A DNA stretch of 64,000 nt from Fischerella sp. PCC 9605 (lineage in GTDB: Bacteria; Cyanobacteriota; Cyanobacteriia; Cyanobacteriales; Nostocaceae): the NCBI RefSeq assembly GCF_000517105.1, contig NZ_KI912148.1, forward strand, positions 1,904,200 through 1,968,199, read 5' to 3'. A program made the position numbers and the translations under genes. The notes under the pieces are model-generated. The model worked only from the letters and a program-made list of their open reading frames with translations, was not told the DNA's origin and ran no database searches. Positions 29,430 to 38,417 of this stretch are shown piece by piece; within the stretch, counting starts at the first letter, position 1; each line of letters starts with the position of its first letter.

Positions 29430-30389
29430 TTAGACGAACTCCTCCGCCAAAGCCACCGCCCCCCATAACGGCGCATCATCCCCCAACGCCGCCGGAACAA
29501 TCTCAAAATTCACCTCCGGTAAAGCTGTCTGGCGTGCTGTTTTTTGCAGCACACTCCACCACATCTCCCCCGCTTTCGTCACACCGCCACCCAATACAAA
29601 CCTTTGTGGGTTAATCAAATTTGCGACATTACCAATACCCACCCCCAGCGCCCAAGCCGATCTGTGTAAAAATGCCTTAGCCAACTCATCACCTTGTGCT
29701 GCTGCTTCACTCAGCACCGCCCCTGTAATCAGCTGCAAATTATCTCCTACTAAACCTCGAATTATTTCTCCTACTTGGCGTCTTGGTGCTTCCTTTTCCA
29801 AAACATCTCTAGCATCCTGCGCCATATAAGGCCCCGATGCCAACCTTTCCACACATCCCCGCTTGCCACACAAACATACAGGCCCGTTGGGGTTAACAAC
29901 CATGTGTCCAATTTCTCCTGCCATGCCTTCCGCACCACGCCAAGGCCTGCCGTTGAGTATCCAACCACCGCCAACGCCTGTACTGACGGTAATGTAAAAC
30001 AAGCTATCATGCCCTTGACCTGCACCATAACGGTATTCACCTAACGCTGCGACGTTAGCATCGTTATCAACACTCACAGGGACGCCATATTCCTCTGCCA
30101 ACAACTGCTGCAAGGGTATATTTTCCCATCCAGGGACATGATGCGATCGCCTTACCGTACCTGTAGTTGCGTTGACAGGGCCGCCAAAACTAACACCAAT
30201 AGCAGCGGGTTTCCCTCCTTGCAATAGAGAATGGATGAGCGATCGCATAATTTCTAAGTCCGTGCTAGCATTTCCATTTCCAGGCGAAAAGCGACGTTCG
30301 TAACCCAGCCATTTTTGGGAAGATGCTGCATTCACCACCGCCGCTGCTAGCTTAGTACCACCAAAATCAAGCGCTAAGATTAATGTCAC
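29430..30389 (-). CDS. ROK-family sugar kinase (glucokinase-like)
   Basis: This 319-residue kinase phosphorylates a hexose or N-acetylhexosamine at C6. The N-terminal ATP-binding motif is LALDFGGTKLAAAVV. The sugar-binding segment DNDANVAALGEYRYGAG contains the catalytic Asp, followed by STGVGGGWILNG. The ROK zinc signature is HMVVNPNGPVCLCGKRGCVE, with the expected CxCGxxGCxE and upstream His. The length is normal. The substrate cannot be told apart from sequence alone (glucose, N-acetylglucosamine or N-acetylmannosamine). The nearby nagB and HAD genes favour sugar salvage. Confidence 0.9.
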   Translation of the reverse strand: MTLILALDFGGTKLAAAVVNAASSQKWLGYERRFSPGNGNASTDLEIMRSLIHSLLQGGKPAAIGVSFGGPVNATTGTVRRSHHVPGWENIPLQQLLAEEYGVPVSVDNDANVAALGEYRYGAGQGHDSLFYITVSTGVGGGWILNGRPWRGAEGMAGEIGHMVVNPNGPVCLCGKRGCVERLASGPYMAQDARDVLEKEAPRRQVGEIIRGLVGDNLQLITGAVLSEAAAQGDELAKAFLHRSAWALGVGIGNVANLINPQRFVLGGGVTKAGEMWWSVLQKTARQTALPEVNFEIVPAALGDDAPLWGAVALAEEFV

Positions 30390-30492
30390 GGTCTTTTTAG
30401 TTATTCGGTGTTGGTTGGTCGTTGTCAGTTGTTGGTTGATGGTTCAAACAACAAACAACAAACAACATACAACAAACAACAACCATTAACTA

Positions 30493-31239
30493 CTAACCAC
30501 TAAAATCAAGCACACCATTAATAAATTGTTGTAAGCGTTGATAATGCGATCCTTTCCAATAAATTTGAGCACAGTCTTGACAGCGATGAAACTCATCAGT
30601 GGACAACAGCACGTTTTCTGGCAACTGGTCGATAACGACTTGCTTTGTCACAGGTTGTAAAGTACCATTGCAACGCAGACATCGTTGAAAAGGCGATGCT
30701 AGTTTAAATAAATCGAAACGCCGCAATACTTCCACTATTTGTTGCTGCGGGTCAGTATTTCTGACGTAGTAGCCATAAGTAACTACACTCCGCATCAAAA
30801 GACCTTTGTCGCGTGTTAAAAGAATTCGTCTTTGAGTGCTAGAAATATCTGCTAATTCTGGATCGTCATAATCATTCCGGTATAACGTGTCAAAGCCTAA
30901 TAATCGTAGAGATGATGCCAATTTCCCTAAGTGAATATCTAACACAAAGCGGATGATATTTAACGGTTTAGGTCGCACTAGGCTCAAAACAGGCATGTCT
31001 GTCACTATGGAAATAGGATAGACATTGATGATGTCTCCATCTTGAACAATGTAAGAAAAATTAACTGGTTTTCCGTTCACCTCAATATAATCAACTTCAG
31101 GATGGGGAACACCAAGAGCCTCAATCATATCCTTAATAGAGGCTCTTTCCCCATAAAAATGCTCAATTTTCACCTGCCTTTTATATGGTGGAAGAAAATC
31201 GTTTAATTCTGCATGAAAGTGGAAAGTTGCCTTAGCCAT
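30493..31239 (-). CDS. Ubiquitin-like/Mut7-C RNase fusion protein with zinc ribbon
   Basis: This 248-residue protein has three parts. Residues about 3-80 form a MoaD/ThiS-like beta-grasp domain (EVNGKPVNFSYIVQDGDIINVYP). Residues about 95-180 form a Mut7-C PIN-like nuclease domain with acidic residues in FVLDIHLGKLASSLRLLGFDTLYRND and LLTRDKGLL. Residues about 188-235 form a zinc ribbon (CLRCNGTL and CQDCAQIYWKGSHY). This architecture is known in cyanobacteria and other bacteria, is predicted to act on RNA, and remains poorly studied. It is a lone gene. Confidence 0.88.
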   Translation of the reverse strand: MAKATFHFHAELNDFLPPYKRQVKIEHFYGERASIKDMIEALGVPHPEVDYIEVNGKPVNFSYIVQDGDIINVYPISIVTDMPVLSLVRPKPLNIIRFVLDIHLGKLASSLRLLGFDTLYRNDYDDPELADISSTQRRILLTRDKGLLMRSVVTYGYYVRNTDPQQQIVEVLRRFDLFKLASPFQRCLRCNGTLQPVTKQVVIDQLPENVLLSTDEFHRCQDCAQIYWKGSHYQRLQQFINGVLDFSG

Positions 31240-31866
31240 AGCAACAAATCATCGACTTTTTCTATGTTCACCATAGTAACTTTTATAGATAAAAACTGGG
31301 TCATTAGCGTGAAAACTAGAAGATAAGTAGGTAACAAAGCACGTTGCTGGCAATAATTCATCATCTGCTTTTGTTTGTAAAGAGTGACAACAAAAACCTC
31401 TCAGTTTACAGAAATTTATGAGGTTATTTGCAATTATTTTTGACATATTGATAATCTTTATCTTTTAGCTCACGAGCTAAAAGCGTTGATAATCTCAGCT
31501 TTCCCTACTTTTAAACGCTTGTTAACTATGATATTACTAGTTTCTAGCAAATTCAAGAAATTCGCCGATACTAGAAGTATTAGTAAAAATTTGCATTATA
31601 ATTAAGTTCGGTTAGAGTAGAAGCAGATGCTCGTGTTCGATTGCTAGTATATTCATTAGGAGGTAAAAACACCTGATGGGGTGATTTAAATCAAACCAAA
31701 GATACTGGGTAAAAATACTTCTTATGGTAGTACCCTGACCAATAAGTAATTGTTAATATTGTTATTAACTTTAAAATTAAGTTGCTTGAGGTTTAACTAT
31801 TGAACCTTAACGAAGATTTAGCCTAGTTTTCTTTTTTTTCAAAATTAATTGAGAATAATTTGCAAT
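31240..31866. other. AT-rich intergenic region with palindrome
   Basis: Positions 31462-31483 form a 10-bp perfect inverted repeat (CTTTTAGCTC-AC-GAGCTAAAAG) flanked by TTGATAATC direct repeats at 31448 and 31487. Nearby, AGGAGG (31660) is followed by an ATG that stops at once. A 65-codon frame at 31249-31446 has no domain and is not called. Promoters for the hypothetical gene at 31867 probably lie here. Confidence 0.4.
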
Positions 31867-32361
31867 ATGCTTTTTTTGGAAGATAAATTCAACTCAGATA
31901 ATGGCGAAAAATTCTTAACTAACAATGCCATACATAAAACAGTATTTATATCTACAAGAAGAGAAAATCAATTTACTCACCTAATTACTAGGGAACAGTT
32001 CACATTTGTTCTCAAGTTTCTTGAATTTAATTACTTAGATGAAAGCACTAATGGGAGGTTCATCAGCAAAAACCTAGAAGATACTCATCTCTTTAGTAGC
32101 TTCACAAAGCTACTCATTATAAAATTGGCTACTTTCATGGCTGAAATACGGTTGATAAATCCTCATGTGCAGCGAGTAAAATTTCTACAATTGCTAGTTG
32201 CAATAAAGGAATTATTTTTCCAAGTAAGGCTAAGCTCTTTTCTAAAAAATTTATTTACAGCACAAACTTTGACTGGAAATGATGTTATAACGTGGCTACC
32301 AGGATTGGACTGGAAAATAGCTATTATTCCTGTTTTCTCTCGCTTGCTAGTCCAGACGTGA
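31867..32361 (+). CDS. Hypothetical protein, no recognised domain
   Basis: This is a 164-residue frame starting at ATG 31867 (a TTG at 31849 would add six residues). It is rich in Phe, Leu, Ile and Lys, has no signal peptide, and contains amphipathic stretches such as FTKLLIIKLATFMAEIRLI and FLQLLVAIKELFFQVRL. I recognise no family. The DNA is more AT-rich than most genes here, which may mean transfer or a relaxed gene. It is 112 bp before the Apd1-like gene on the same strand. Reality as a gene is uncertain. Confidence 0.45.
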   Translation: MLFLEDKFNSDNGEKFLTNNAIHKTVFISTRRENQFTHLITREQFTFVLKFLEFNYLDESTNGRFISKNLEDTHLFSSFTKLLIIKLATFMAEIRLINPHVQRVKFLQLLVAIKELFFQVRLSSFLKNLFTAQTLTGNDVITWLPGLDWKIAIIPVFSRLLVQT

Positions 32362-32473
32362 TTTTGTAGCCGATCGCAATGGCAAGCAGTTTTTGTGGGG
32401 AGATTGTAACTATAAGTACCATCTCTGTTTGTAATATCCTTTGTTCTTCAAGTACATCCATCACTACGTCTAG

Positions 32474-33451
32474 ATGAATACTTTCTTTTGTTCTGATAAT
32501 TCGCGAAAAGTAGGAGAAGATATTATTGGTAGTGCTTCCAATCACCAAACTTACGTCTTAGTTGAGTGTCCTACACCTTGGGTATCAGAAGCTTTTCATT
32601 CTAAATGGGTTCCAGAGAATTTGCGGATTTTAGTAGAGGAGGTTAAACGTGCAAGACTGCCGATAAAATTTCTCTTAATTGCTAATAGTTTTTCGCATAA
32701 ATCAGACTATACAACCCTTTTGATCTATCAAAAACAAGAAGGGTTAAGTAATGGTTATAGCAAGCGAGAGTATAGGTTAGAAAATATCCAGCAAGTAGCA
32801 GCTGTTGTCAAGAAATATTTGTGGGGTAGAAACCCAAGTTATGAAATAGAATCAACTGCAACAAGAGATATATTAGTGTGTACTCATGGCAGTCATGATA
32901 AATGCTGCTCTAGATATGGTAATCCCTTTCATTTCCATGCAACAACTACTGTTGCTGATTTAAATTTGGAGAATGTACGAATTTGGAAATCTAGTCACTT
33001 TGGCGGACATCGTTTTGCGCCAACGGTAATAGACTTTCCAGAAGGCAGATATTACGGCAATCTCGATGAAGAACTATTTAAATCGATTTTGACTCGCACT
33101 GGCGATATTACATGCTTGCAAAAAGTCTATCGCGGCTGGGGAATTTTACCAAACTCAATTCAAGTTTTGGAAAGAGAACTTATCTTTCGTTATGGTTGGG
33201 ATTGGTTTAATTATAAAGTCGCAGGTAGAATGATCGAGCCAAGTGCAGACAAAAACACGATTCGCGCTGAGCTAATTTTTGAAAAACCTGATGGTTCCCA
33301 ATATAATTATCAGGCTAGGTTAGTCAAAGACGAAACACAAACTGTGAAACTGAAGGGTTCCTGTAATGCCAAGCAAGAGTTAGTGTTTGCTAAATACACA
33401 GTAGCGAGTCTTTGGCTGACTTCTACGAATTTTGTTACTTTTAGTGCTTAA
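32474..33451 (+). CDS. Sucrase/ferredoxin-like (Apd1-type) Fe-S protein
   Basis: This 325-residue protein belongs to the sucraseferredoxin-like family with a thioredoxin-fold ferredoxin domain. Cys136 and Cys145 are spaced CX8C in LVCTHGSHDKCC, and His175 and His179 are spaced HX3H in KSSHFGGHRFAP. This matches the two-Cys two-His [2Fe-2S] ligation established for yeast Apd1. The N-terminal FCSDNSRKVGEDIIGSA segment is also a family mark. Residues about 230-325 form an added beta-rich domain. The electron-transfer partner is unknown. It has no obvious ribosome site and may be leaderless. Confidence 0.85.
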   Translation: MNTFFCSDNSRKVGEDIIGSASNHQTYVLVECPTPWVSEAFHSKWVPENLRILVEEVKRARLPIKFLLIANSFSHKSDYTTLLIYQKQEGLSNGYSKREYRLENIQQVAAVVKKYLWGRNPSYEIESTATRDILVCTHGSHDKCCSRYGNPFHFHATTTVADLNLENVRIWKSSHFGGHRFAPTVIDFPEGRYYGNLDEELFKSILTRTGDITCLQKVYRGWGILPNSIQVLERELIFRYGWDWFNYKVAGRMIEPSADKNTIRAELIFEKPDGSQYNYQARLVKDETQTVKLKGSCNAKQELVFAKYTVASLWLTSTNFVTFSA

Positions 33452-33699
33452 GAAATTCGGGTATATCCAGATAATTCCAACATTTCCTCCAAGTGAGTGA
33501 AAGTATGTCTGTTTGATTACCTATAATCAAATCTTGAGCGCATCAGGTATGTCTTTGTGTCAGCGCGTCAATCCTTGCTAAATTTCGCGCTTACAATTGA
33601 ATCGGGTTTGCAGCTAGAAACCAAGCAAAATATAGTTGACAGCACACTCAGGTAGGGGAAAGGTTAGGGTAGTGCGCGCGATCGCCACTTTTCTCAGCA

Positions 33700-33783
33700 T
33701 TAACTAGATACACTGGCGTTTAAGCGTACTGTGAAACGACTGCCAACTCCTACCTGACTTGTGACAGCAATTAATCCATAGAA
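33700..33783 (-). pseudogene. C-terminal remnant of a histidine kinase
   Basis: Read on the minus strand, these codons give YGLIAVTSQVGVGSRFTVRLNA and then SVSS and a stop. This matches the last beta strands of a HATPase domain (G-x-I-x-V-x-S-x-x-G-x-G-[ST]-x-F-x-V). Nothing upstream continues the domain, so only the tail survives. It is a short relic in an otherwise gene-free gap. Confidence 0.55.
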
Positions 33784-33831
33784 AGCAAAATGCGATCGCG
33801 TACTTATGACTTTGAGGTTTTTATCGTTATA

Positions 33832-34017
33832 TTAAATACGCAGGTTAAAAATCTGCACAAGCCCAATAATTATTAGATAAATTGCCACAATGAAGTTAAG
33901 CAATCTGGGAAGGATGAGAATCAGTATTCCTGCTATCAGAGCAACTATTCCATTAATATTAACACTTACCTGAAGTGTATGAGTTTGTTGGGCAAGCAGA
34001 ATTGGCTGATAAAACAT
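33832..34017 (-). CDS. DUF3096 small membrane protein
   Basis: This 61-residue protein has two closely spaced hydrophobic helices (about 24-38 and 41-57). Its family signature is INGIVALIAGILILILPRLLNFIVAIYLIIIGLVQIF, which marks the DUF3096 family. The function is unknown; its length and hydrophobicity suggest an inner or thylakoid membrane helper protein. It is a lone gene read leftward, ending 48 bp from the kinase relic. Confidence 0.8.
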   Translation of the reverse strand: MFYQPILLAQQTHTLQVSVNINGIVALIAGILILILPRLLNFIVAIYLIIIGLVQIFNLRI

Positions 34018-34418
34018 GACTAGCTTAGTAAAATAGCGATTAATTCCTAATATTACTTCAAGAAGAAGAACACCTCACTTAGAGTATAGCCCCATTATCG
34101 AGCAAGGTTAAAGCTTGTTAAACAACAGGTTTTCAGCAGGTTGGCAAATACATAATCGTCTTCTTCTAATACCGATTCCAACTATAGTTAATGTTGCTAG
34201 GATATTCGCGGTAGGTCTAATTTTCAGAACACTCTAACACTCCCCTCACCGCTCAAGGGGAGATTTTATTTTTAAATTGCGATCGCGCTAATTTAAGTAG
34301 GTAGGTGAGAATAAAAGTAGGTATGTTAATAAATGTAAAAATTGCTGAAATCCTTACCAATGACAAATGACAAATGACGACCTTCACGAGTTAACATTAT
34401 TCGTGCCAACCTACTTAT
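34018..34418. other. Intergenic region between DUF3096 and the antiporter
   Basis: It contains the DUF3096 promoter. A CCCCTCACCGCTCAAGGGG hairpin lies near 34244-34262 and could terminate the leftward antiporter transcript, and ATGACAAATGACAAATGAC heptamers lie near 34361-34379. No ORF is supported. Confidence 0.45.
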
Positions 34419-36143
34419 CTATTCTTTTTCTGGTCGAATACTCAAGTATCGGTCTTTGCGAATGGCACTAATGACAGCCTGAATATGACTTTCTGCTGCA
34501 CCCAAGCTTTTGAGGAGATGGTTTCCCACTTCAAGTGCTGCTTCAAATTCCGGTTGCACTACTTCTTTTGCACCCATCTGAGTTAAAAGATCAATTTCGC
34601 TGTCAGAGTGCGATCGCGCAATGACATCCAATCCAGGTGCTATTGCTAAGGCACGTTTGAGAAGCAACCTAGTACTAGCCGGATCTGGTAGGGCAATTGC
34701 CAAGGCTTTTGCTGTTTCCAAATGGGCTTTTTCCAGCACTAACTCGGAATCAGCATCACCAAAAATATAAGGGATTTTGTGAAACCGCAATCTTTGCACT
34801 GCTGCTTCACTATTCTCAATTACCAAGACTTGATAACCCTGACTTTGTAAAATTTTAACAATTACTTGCCCTACTCTTCCGTAACCAGCCACCACCACAT
34901 GACCATTGATTTTTTCTGGTATCGATAGGGTTTTTGGTGTGGAAAACCGCCGCCAGAAATTCGCCAGTAAGGGCATGCGGGTGAAGCTATCTCCCAAGCT
35001 AGGTGCAATGTTTAGCCACGTGGGAGTTAGCACCAGGGTAATCGCTGTTGTTCCTAAAAGCAACAGATAAGTTTGTTGGGAGATGAGTCCCAATCTCAAA
35101 CCTGTCAGCGCTAATACAAAAGAAAATTCACCAATTTGATTGATACCAAAACTAACGATAACAGCAGTTTTGAGAGAATAGCCAAAGCTGAGAACAATCG
35201 GCAAAACAATTGCAGCTTTGCCTAACATGACCAGTGTCACTAATCCTATAATCAGCCCTAAGTTTTCTAAGAGAATACCTGGATCGATAAGCATCCCAAT
35301 CGAGGCGAAAAAAAGACTAGCAAAGGTATCACGTAGAGGCAAAACTTTAGACAGTGCTTGATCGGCATGGTCAATCTCAGAAATCATTAACCCGGCAACA
35401 AATGCCCCCATCGCCAGCGAAAGACCCAAACCAGCTGTAACCAAAGCAACTCCCAAGCATAAGGAAATGACTGCCAATAGAAACAATTCATTACTTTCGG
35501 TAGCAGCAAAACTGGCAATTAGGCGGGGTACAATCCATCGACTTAACGCGATCGCTACTGCAACAAAAACTAAGACTTTTAGAATAGCAATGCCAAGTGA
35601 CCAGCCTATATTTTCTGGTTGCCTCAGGGCAGGCAAAATAGCTAATATCAAACCCAAAGCCAAATCCTGGGCAATTAAAATTGCCAGCATAATTTGACCA
35701 TGTAGTGTATTAATTTCACTTTTTTCTATCAGTGTTTTCAACACTACTGCTGTCGAAGAAAGAGAAAGAACCGCGCCTAGAAAAATTCCCTGAGAAAGTC
35801 CCGATGCCCAGCCCATAACAACAGTTACAAATGCTACCAGCACGATTGTCAGCCCAATTTGCAGCAGACTTCCTCGCAGGGCAATATCCTTGACTCGTTT
35901 CAATTCTGCCAAAGAGAATTCCACACCCAAGGCAAACAGCAAAAAGGCAACACCAATTTCTGCTAAAGATTTAATTTGGGTAACTTCGCTTAATAGCTTG
36001 AAACCAAAAGGTCCTACAACCAGTCCACTTACTAAATAGCCAAGCAAAACCGGTTGACGTAGTCGATTTGCCAGATAACCTCCCAGCGCCGCAGCCCCTA
36101 AGACGATGGTGAGATCCAAAATCAAATTTTGCCCAGTTGCCAT
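34419..36143 (-). CDS. KefB-like CPA2 cation:proton antiporter with RCK (TrkA-N) domain
   Basis: This 574-residue protein has an exchanger domain with about 12-13 membrane helices (1-385), including YLANRLRQPVLLGYLVSGLVVGPFGFKLL and VEFSLAELKRVKDIALRG. A C-terminal Rossmann RCK domain (about 405-530) has the nucleotide-binding GHVVVAGYGRVGQVIVKILQSQG. KefB/C-type proteins mediate K+/H+ exchange gated by NAD(H) or thiols. It is different from the Usp-fused antiporter at 23.4 kb. A MITE-like element and a small membrane-protein gene lie upstream. Confidence 0.9.
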   Translation of the reverse strand: MATGQNLILDLTIVLGAAALGGYLANRLRQPVLLGYLVSGLVVGPFGFKLLSEVTQIKSLAEIGVAFLLFALGVEFSLAELKRVKDIALRGSLLQIGLTIVLVAFVTVVMGWASGLSQGIFLGAVLSLSSTAVVLKTLIEKSEINTLHGQIMLAILIAQDLALGLILAILPALRQPENIGWSLGIAILKVLVFVAVAIALSRWIVPRLIASFAATESNELFLLAVISLCLGVALVTAGLGLSLAMGAFVAGLMISEIDHADQALSKVLPLRDTFASLFFASIGMLIDPGILLENLGLIIGLVTLVMLGKAAIVLPIVLSFGYSLKTAVIVSFGINQIGEFSFVLALTGLRLGLISQQTYLLLLGTTAITLVLTPTWLNIAPSLGDSFTRMPLLANFWRRFSTPKTLSIPEKINGHVVVAGYGRVGQVIVKILQSQGYQVLVIENSEAAVQRLRFHKIPYIFGDADSELVLEKAHLETAKALAIALPDPASTRLLLKRALAIAPGLDVIARSHSDSEIDLLTQMGAKEVVQPEFEAALEVGNHLLKSLGAAESHIQAVISAIRKDRYLSIRPEKE

Positions 36144-36371
36144 GTTTTCCGTTGGTTGCTAAACCTGTGTGAGTTACTCTCTCAGGCTAACTCGACATCA
36201 GAGTAATTATCTGGGCAACATAGAAACAATTTAGACAATAATTTTAGACAAATAGTTAAGTAGATTAGTGCAAATCAACATAACTTTGCATTATAGCTTT
36301 TAGTCGTTAGAAAAAATTTCTTAATACTTATTTACAGAGCTAATTTTATTTCTGCCTACTTAATTAGCTAT
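36144..36371. other. Antiporter upstream region
   Basis: This AT-rich stretch carries the leftward promoter of the antiporter gene. No ORF is recognised. It abuts the inverted-repeat element that begins at 36372. Confidence 0.4.
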
Positions 36372-36491
36372 TAGTAGTCTGCCACAAAGATTTTGACATG
36401 CTAAAGGAGTTCGTAGTAAGCAGCAAGCGTGCTTAAATGAGGGCTAAAGCCCTCACTACGAACCTATCAAAATTAGTGTGGTGGACTATTA
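36372..36491. mobile_element. 120-bp MITE-like element with nested palindromes
   Basis: The outer 25-base ends (TAGTAGTCTGCCACA... and ...TGTGGTGGACTATTA) are imperfect inverted repeats, about 18 of 25 matching, both bounded by TA. Inside, GTTCGTAGT (36409) pairs with ACTACGAAC (36455-36463), and GAGGGCT-AAA-GCCCTC forms a hairpin near 36439-36454. TA-bounded ends fit an IS630/Tc1-type MITE. It has no coding capacity. Confidence 0.6.
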
Positions 36492-36616
36492 GGCTTTGAC
36501 ATAAAAGATAGAGCAAAACATTTGCAATTCGGCTTGTGTTCTCCCTTACACGTTTGTGACACAAATGCTTTACCCTGACAAAAATGACTATGTTGTGGCT
36601 AAAAATGCCAAAAAAA

Positions 36617-36736
36617 CTATTTTTCAGGGACTACTCCACTGGAATTTTCATCTGATGAAGGCTCGACTTGCTTTATCTGCTTCTTCATGACGATGATATA
36701 GGCTGCTAACAAAATGCTAATGAGAATACCTTCCAT
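36617..36736 (-). CDS. Small single-helix membrane protein (39 residues)
   Basis: Reading leftward from ATG 36736 gives MEGILISILLAAYIIVMKKQ and then IKQVEPSSDENSSGVVPEK. It has a short N-terminal hydrophobic helix (about 3-17), a basic patch and an acidic Ser-rich tail. AGGAGGTTGG sits just upstream of the ATG, one of the strongest ribosome sites in the window, which supports a real gene. It resembles small accessory subunits of membrane complexes in form, but I recognise no family. It is leftward, like the antiporter 470 bp downstream. Confidence 0.65.
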   Translation of the reverse strand: MEGILISILLAAYIIVMKKQIKQVEPSSDENSSGVVPEK

Positions 36737-36920
36737 CGCCAACCTCCTAGGTTGTTATGTAATTACCGACAAGGCGATTGTTGAAGACCTTACTAATACA
36801 TCACCACGTTTAAGGGTAATTCCTGATTGGAGTACAAATAACTTAATTTTTCTACCCCTTTATCAATCAGCAGAAACAGGAGAGTGGGGGAGTGGGGGAA
36901 GTAAGGGGAGTAGGGGGAGA

Positions 36921-36955
36921 ATGACTATTGACTAATGACTAATGACTAATGACTC
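36921..36955. repeat. Five tandem TGACTA-type heptamers abutting hisD
   Basis: The units are ATGACTA, TTGACTA, ATGACTA, ATGACTA and ATGACTC, ending one base before the hisD stop codon. A GGGGAGTAGGGGGAG tract precedes them. Confidence 0.8.
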
Positions 36956-36956
36956 T

Positions 36957-38237
36957 TCAAGGCAACCTCACTGCTACACTACCTGCATGAGCTGGTAAAC
37001 CTTCTGCTTCTGCAAGGGTAATCGCTGCTTTGCCTATGGTTTGTAATGCTTGTTCATCGCATTGCAAAGAAGTAATTCGCTTCATAAAATCATACACACT
37101 CAAGCCGGAAGCAAAGCGAGCTGAACGTGCGGTAGGTAACACATGATTGGGGCCGCCGACATAATCACCAATTGCTTCTGGGGTGTGGCGTCCTAAAAAC
37201 ATACTACCAGCACAACGAATCTGATTGGCAAGCAATTGTGGTTCGTCTACGCACAATTCCACGTGTTCTGGTGCTAGTTGATTCAACAGAGGAATGCTTT
37301 CTTCTAAATTGCTGACAATAATCACTGCACCATGTTTTTCCCAACTTGCACTAGCTACTTCTTTAGTGAGCAAGGTTTTGAGAATCTCTGCAACTGCTGC
37401 GATCGCTTTTTCGGCAAAAGTTTCTGAATCAGTAATCAAAATTGACTGGGCGCTAGGATCGTGTTCTGCTTGCGAGAGTAAATCCCAAGCAATCCACTCT
37501 GGGTTGTTCTTGCTATCGGCTACTACTAAGATTTCTGAAGGGCCAGCGATACTGTCAATTCCAACCCTGCCGAATACCTGGCGTTTGGCTTCAGCAACGT
37601 AAGCATTCCCAGGCCCGACAATTTTATCAACAGGGGCAATGGTTTCTGTACCGTAGGCTAAGGCTGCTACAGCTTGCGCTCCACCAATACCGTAGATTTC
37701 GGTAACACCTGCTACTTGGGCAGCTGCTAATACCGCAGGATTAATTTCACCACGAGGCATCGGTACTGTCATGACAATTCGTTCTAACCCAACAATTTTG
37801 GCAGGTAGTGCATTCATTAATAGAGAACTGGGGTAACTTGCCCGTCCTCCGGGTACGTAAATTCCTACTGTAGATAAGGCTACCCAGTTTAAACCTAGCT
37901 TCACGCCCACTTCATCGGTGTAGGCGATATTTTGCGGTAGTTGTTTTTGATGAAAAGCAGCAATGCGATCGGCTGCAGTTTCTAATGCTGTCTTGACATG
38001 ATTGGGACATTGGGCTGCTTGCTCAACAATAAAGCGATCGCTCAAACGAAAAGACTCGGGGCTGTAGTGGTCGAAACGACTAGTATATTCCTTGATTGCT
38101 GCATCACCACGCTCTTTCACATCAGTGATAATCTCTCGTACTGTGCCACTGACATCAACCGTTGCTTCTCTTCGCTCATTGACAAATGTTTTGAATCTAA
38201 CAGAAAAATCCTTGTCGGTTGTTTTCAGTAGCTGCAT
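36957..38237 (-). CDS. hisD: Histidinol dehydrogenase
   Basis: HisD (426 residues) catalyses the last two steps of histidine synthesis, oxidising L-histidinol to L-histidine with NAD+. The motifs are VPGGRASYPSSLLMNALPA, GPGNAYVAEAKR and GPSEILVVAD. DLLSQAEHDPSAQ holds the zinc-binding Gln and His. PEHVELC, GDYVGGPNHVLPT (zinc-binding Asp) and the C-terminal HAGSVAVR (zinc-binding His) follow. The length is normal. It stands alone, as his genes usually do in cyanobacteria, and its stop codon is immediately followed by a heptamer array. Confidence 0.97.
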   Translation of the reverse strand: MQLLKTTDKDFSVRFKTFVNERREATVDVSGTVREIITDVKERGDAAIKEYTSRFDHYSPESFRLSDRFIVEQAAQCPNHVKTALETAADRIAAFHQKQLPQNIAYTDEVGVKLGLNWVALSTVGIYVPGGRASYPSSLLMNALPAKIVGLERIVMTVPMPRGEINPAVLAAAQVAGVTEIYGIGGAQAVAALAYGTETIAPVDKIVGPGNAYVAEAKRQVFGRVGIDSIAGPSEILVVADSKNNPEWIAWDLLSQAEHDPSAQSILITDSETFAEKAIAAVAEILKTLLTKEVASASWEKHGAVIIVSNLEESIPLLNQLAPEHVELCVDEPQLLANQIRCAGSMFLGRHTPEAIGDYVGGPNHVLPTARSARFASGLSVYDFMKRITSLQCDEQALQTIGKAAITLAEAEGLPAHAGSVAVRLP

Positions 38238-38417
38238 GGAGAGTCTCCCGGAAGTAGCGAACGTTTTGATATTACAGTCAATATTTAGTTTAAAGCGGGA
38301 GTAATAATTAAATAAGAGTCAACAGTCCAGAGTCAATAGTCAATAGCTAAAACAGTTTGGGCTCTTAAGTGTGACCTTTTGACAAATGACAAATGACCAA
38401 TGACTAAGAGGCATATT

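Noticed and set aside
31249-31446. 65-codon minus-strand frame after the Mut7-C gene
   Set aside because: AT-rich, no motif, and in the upstream region of the Mut7-C gene.
31660-31680. Small gene after AGGAGG at 31660
   Set aside because: The following ATG stops after one codon, so no peptide of interest is encoded.
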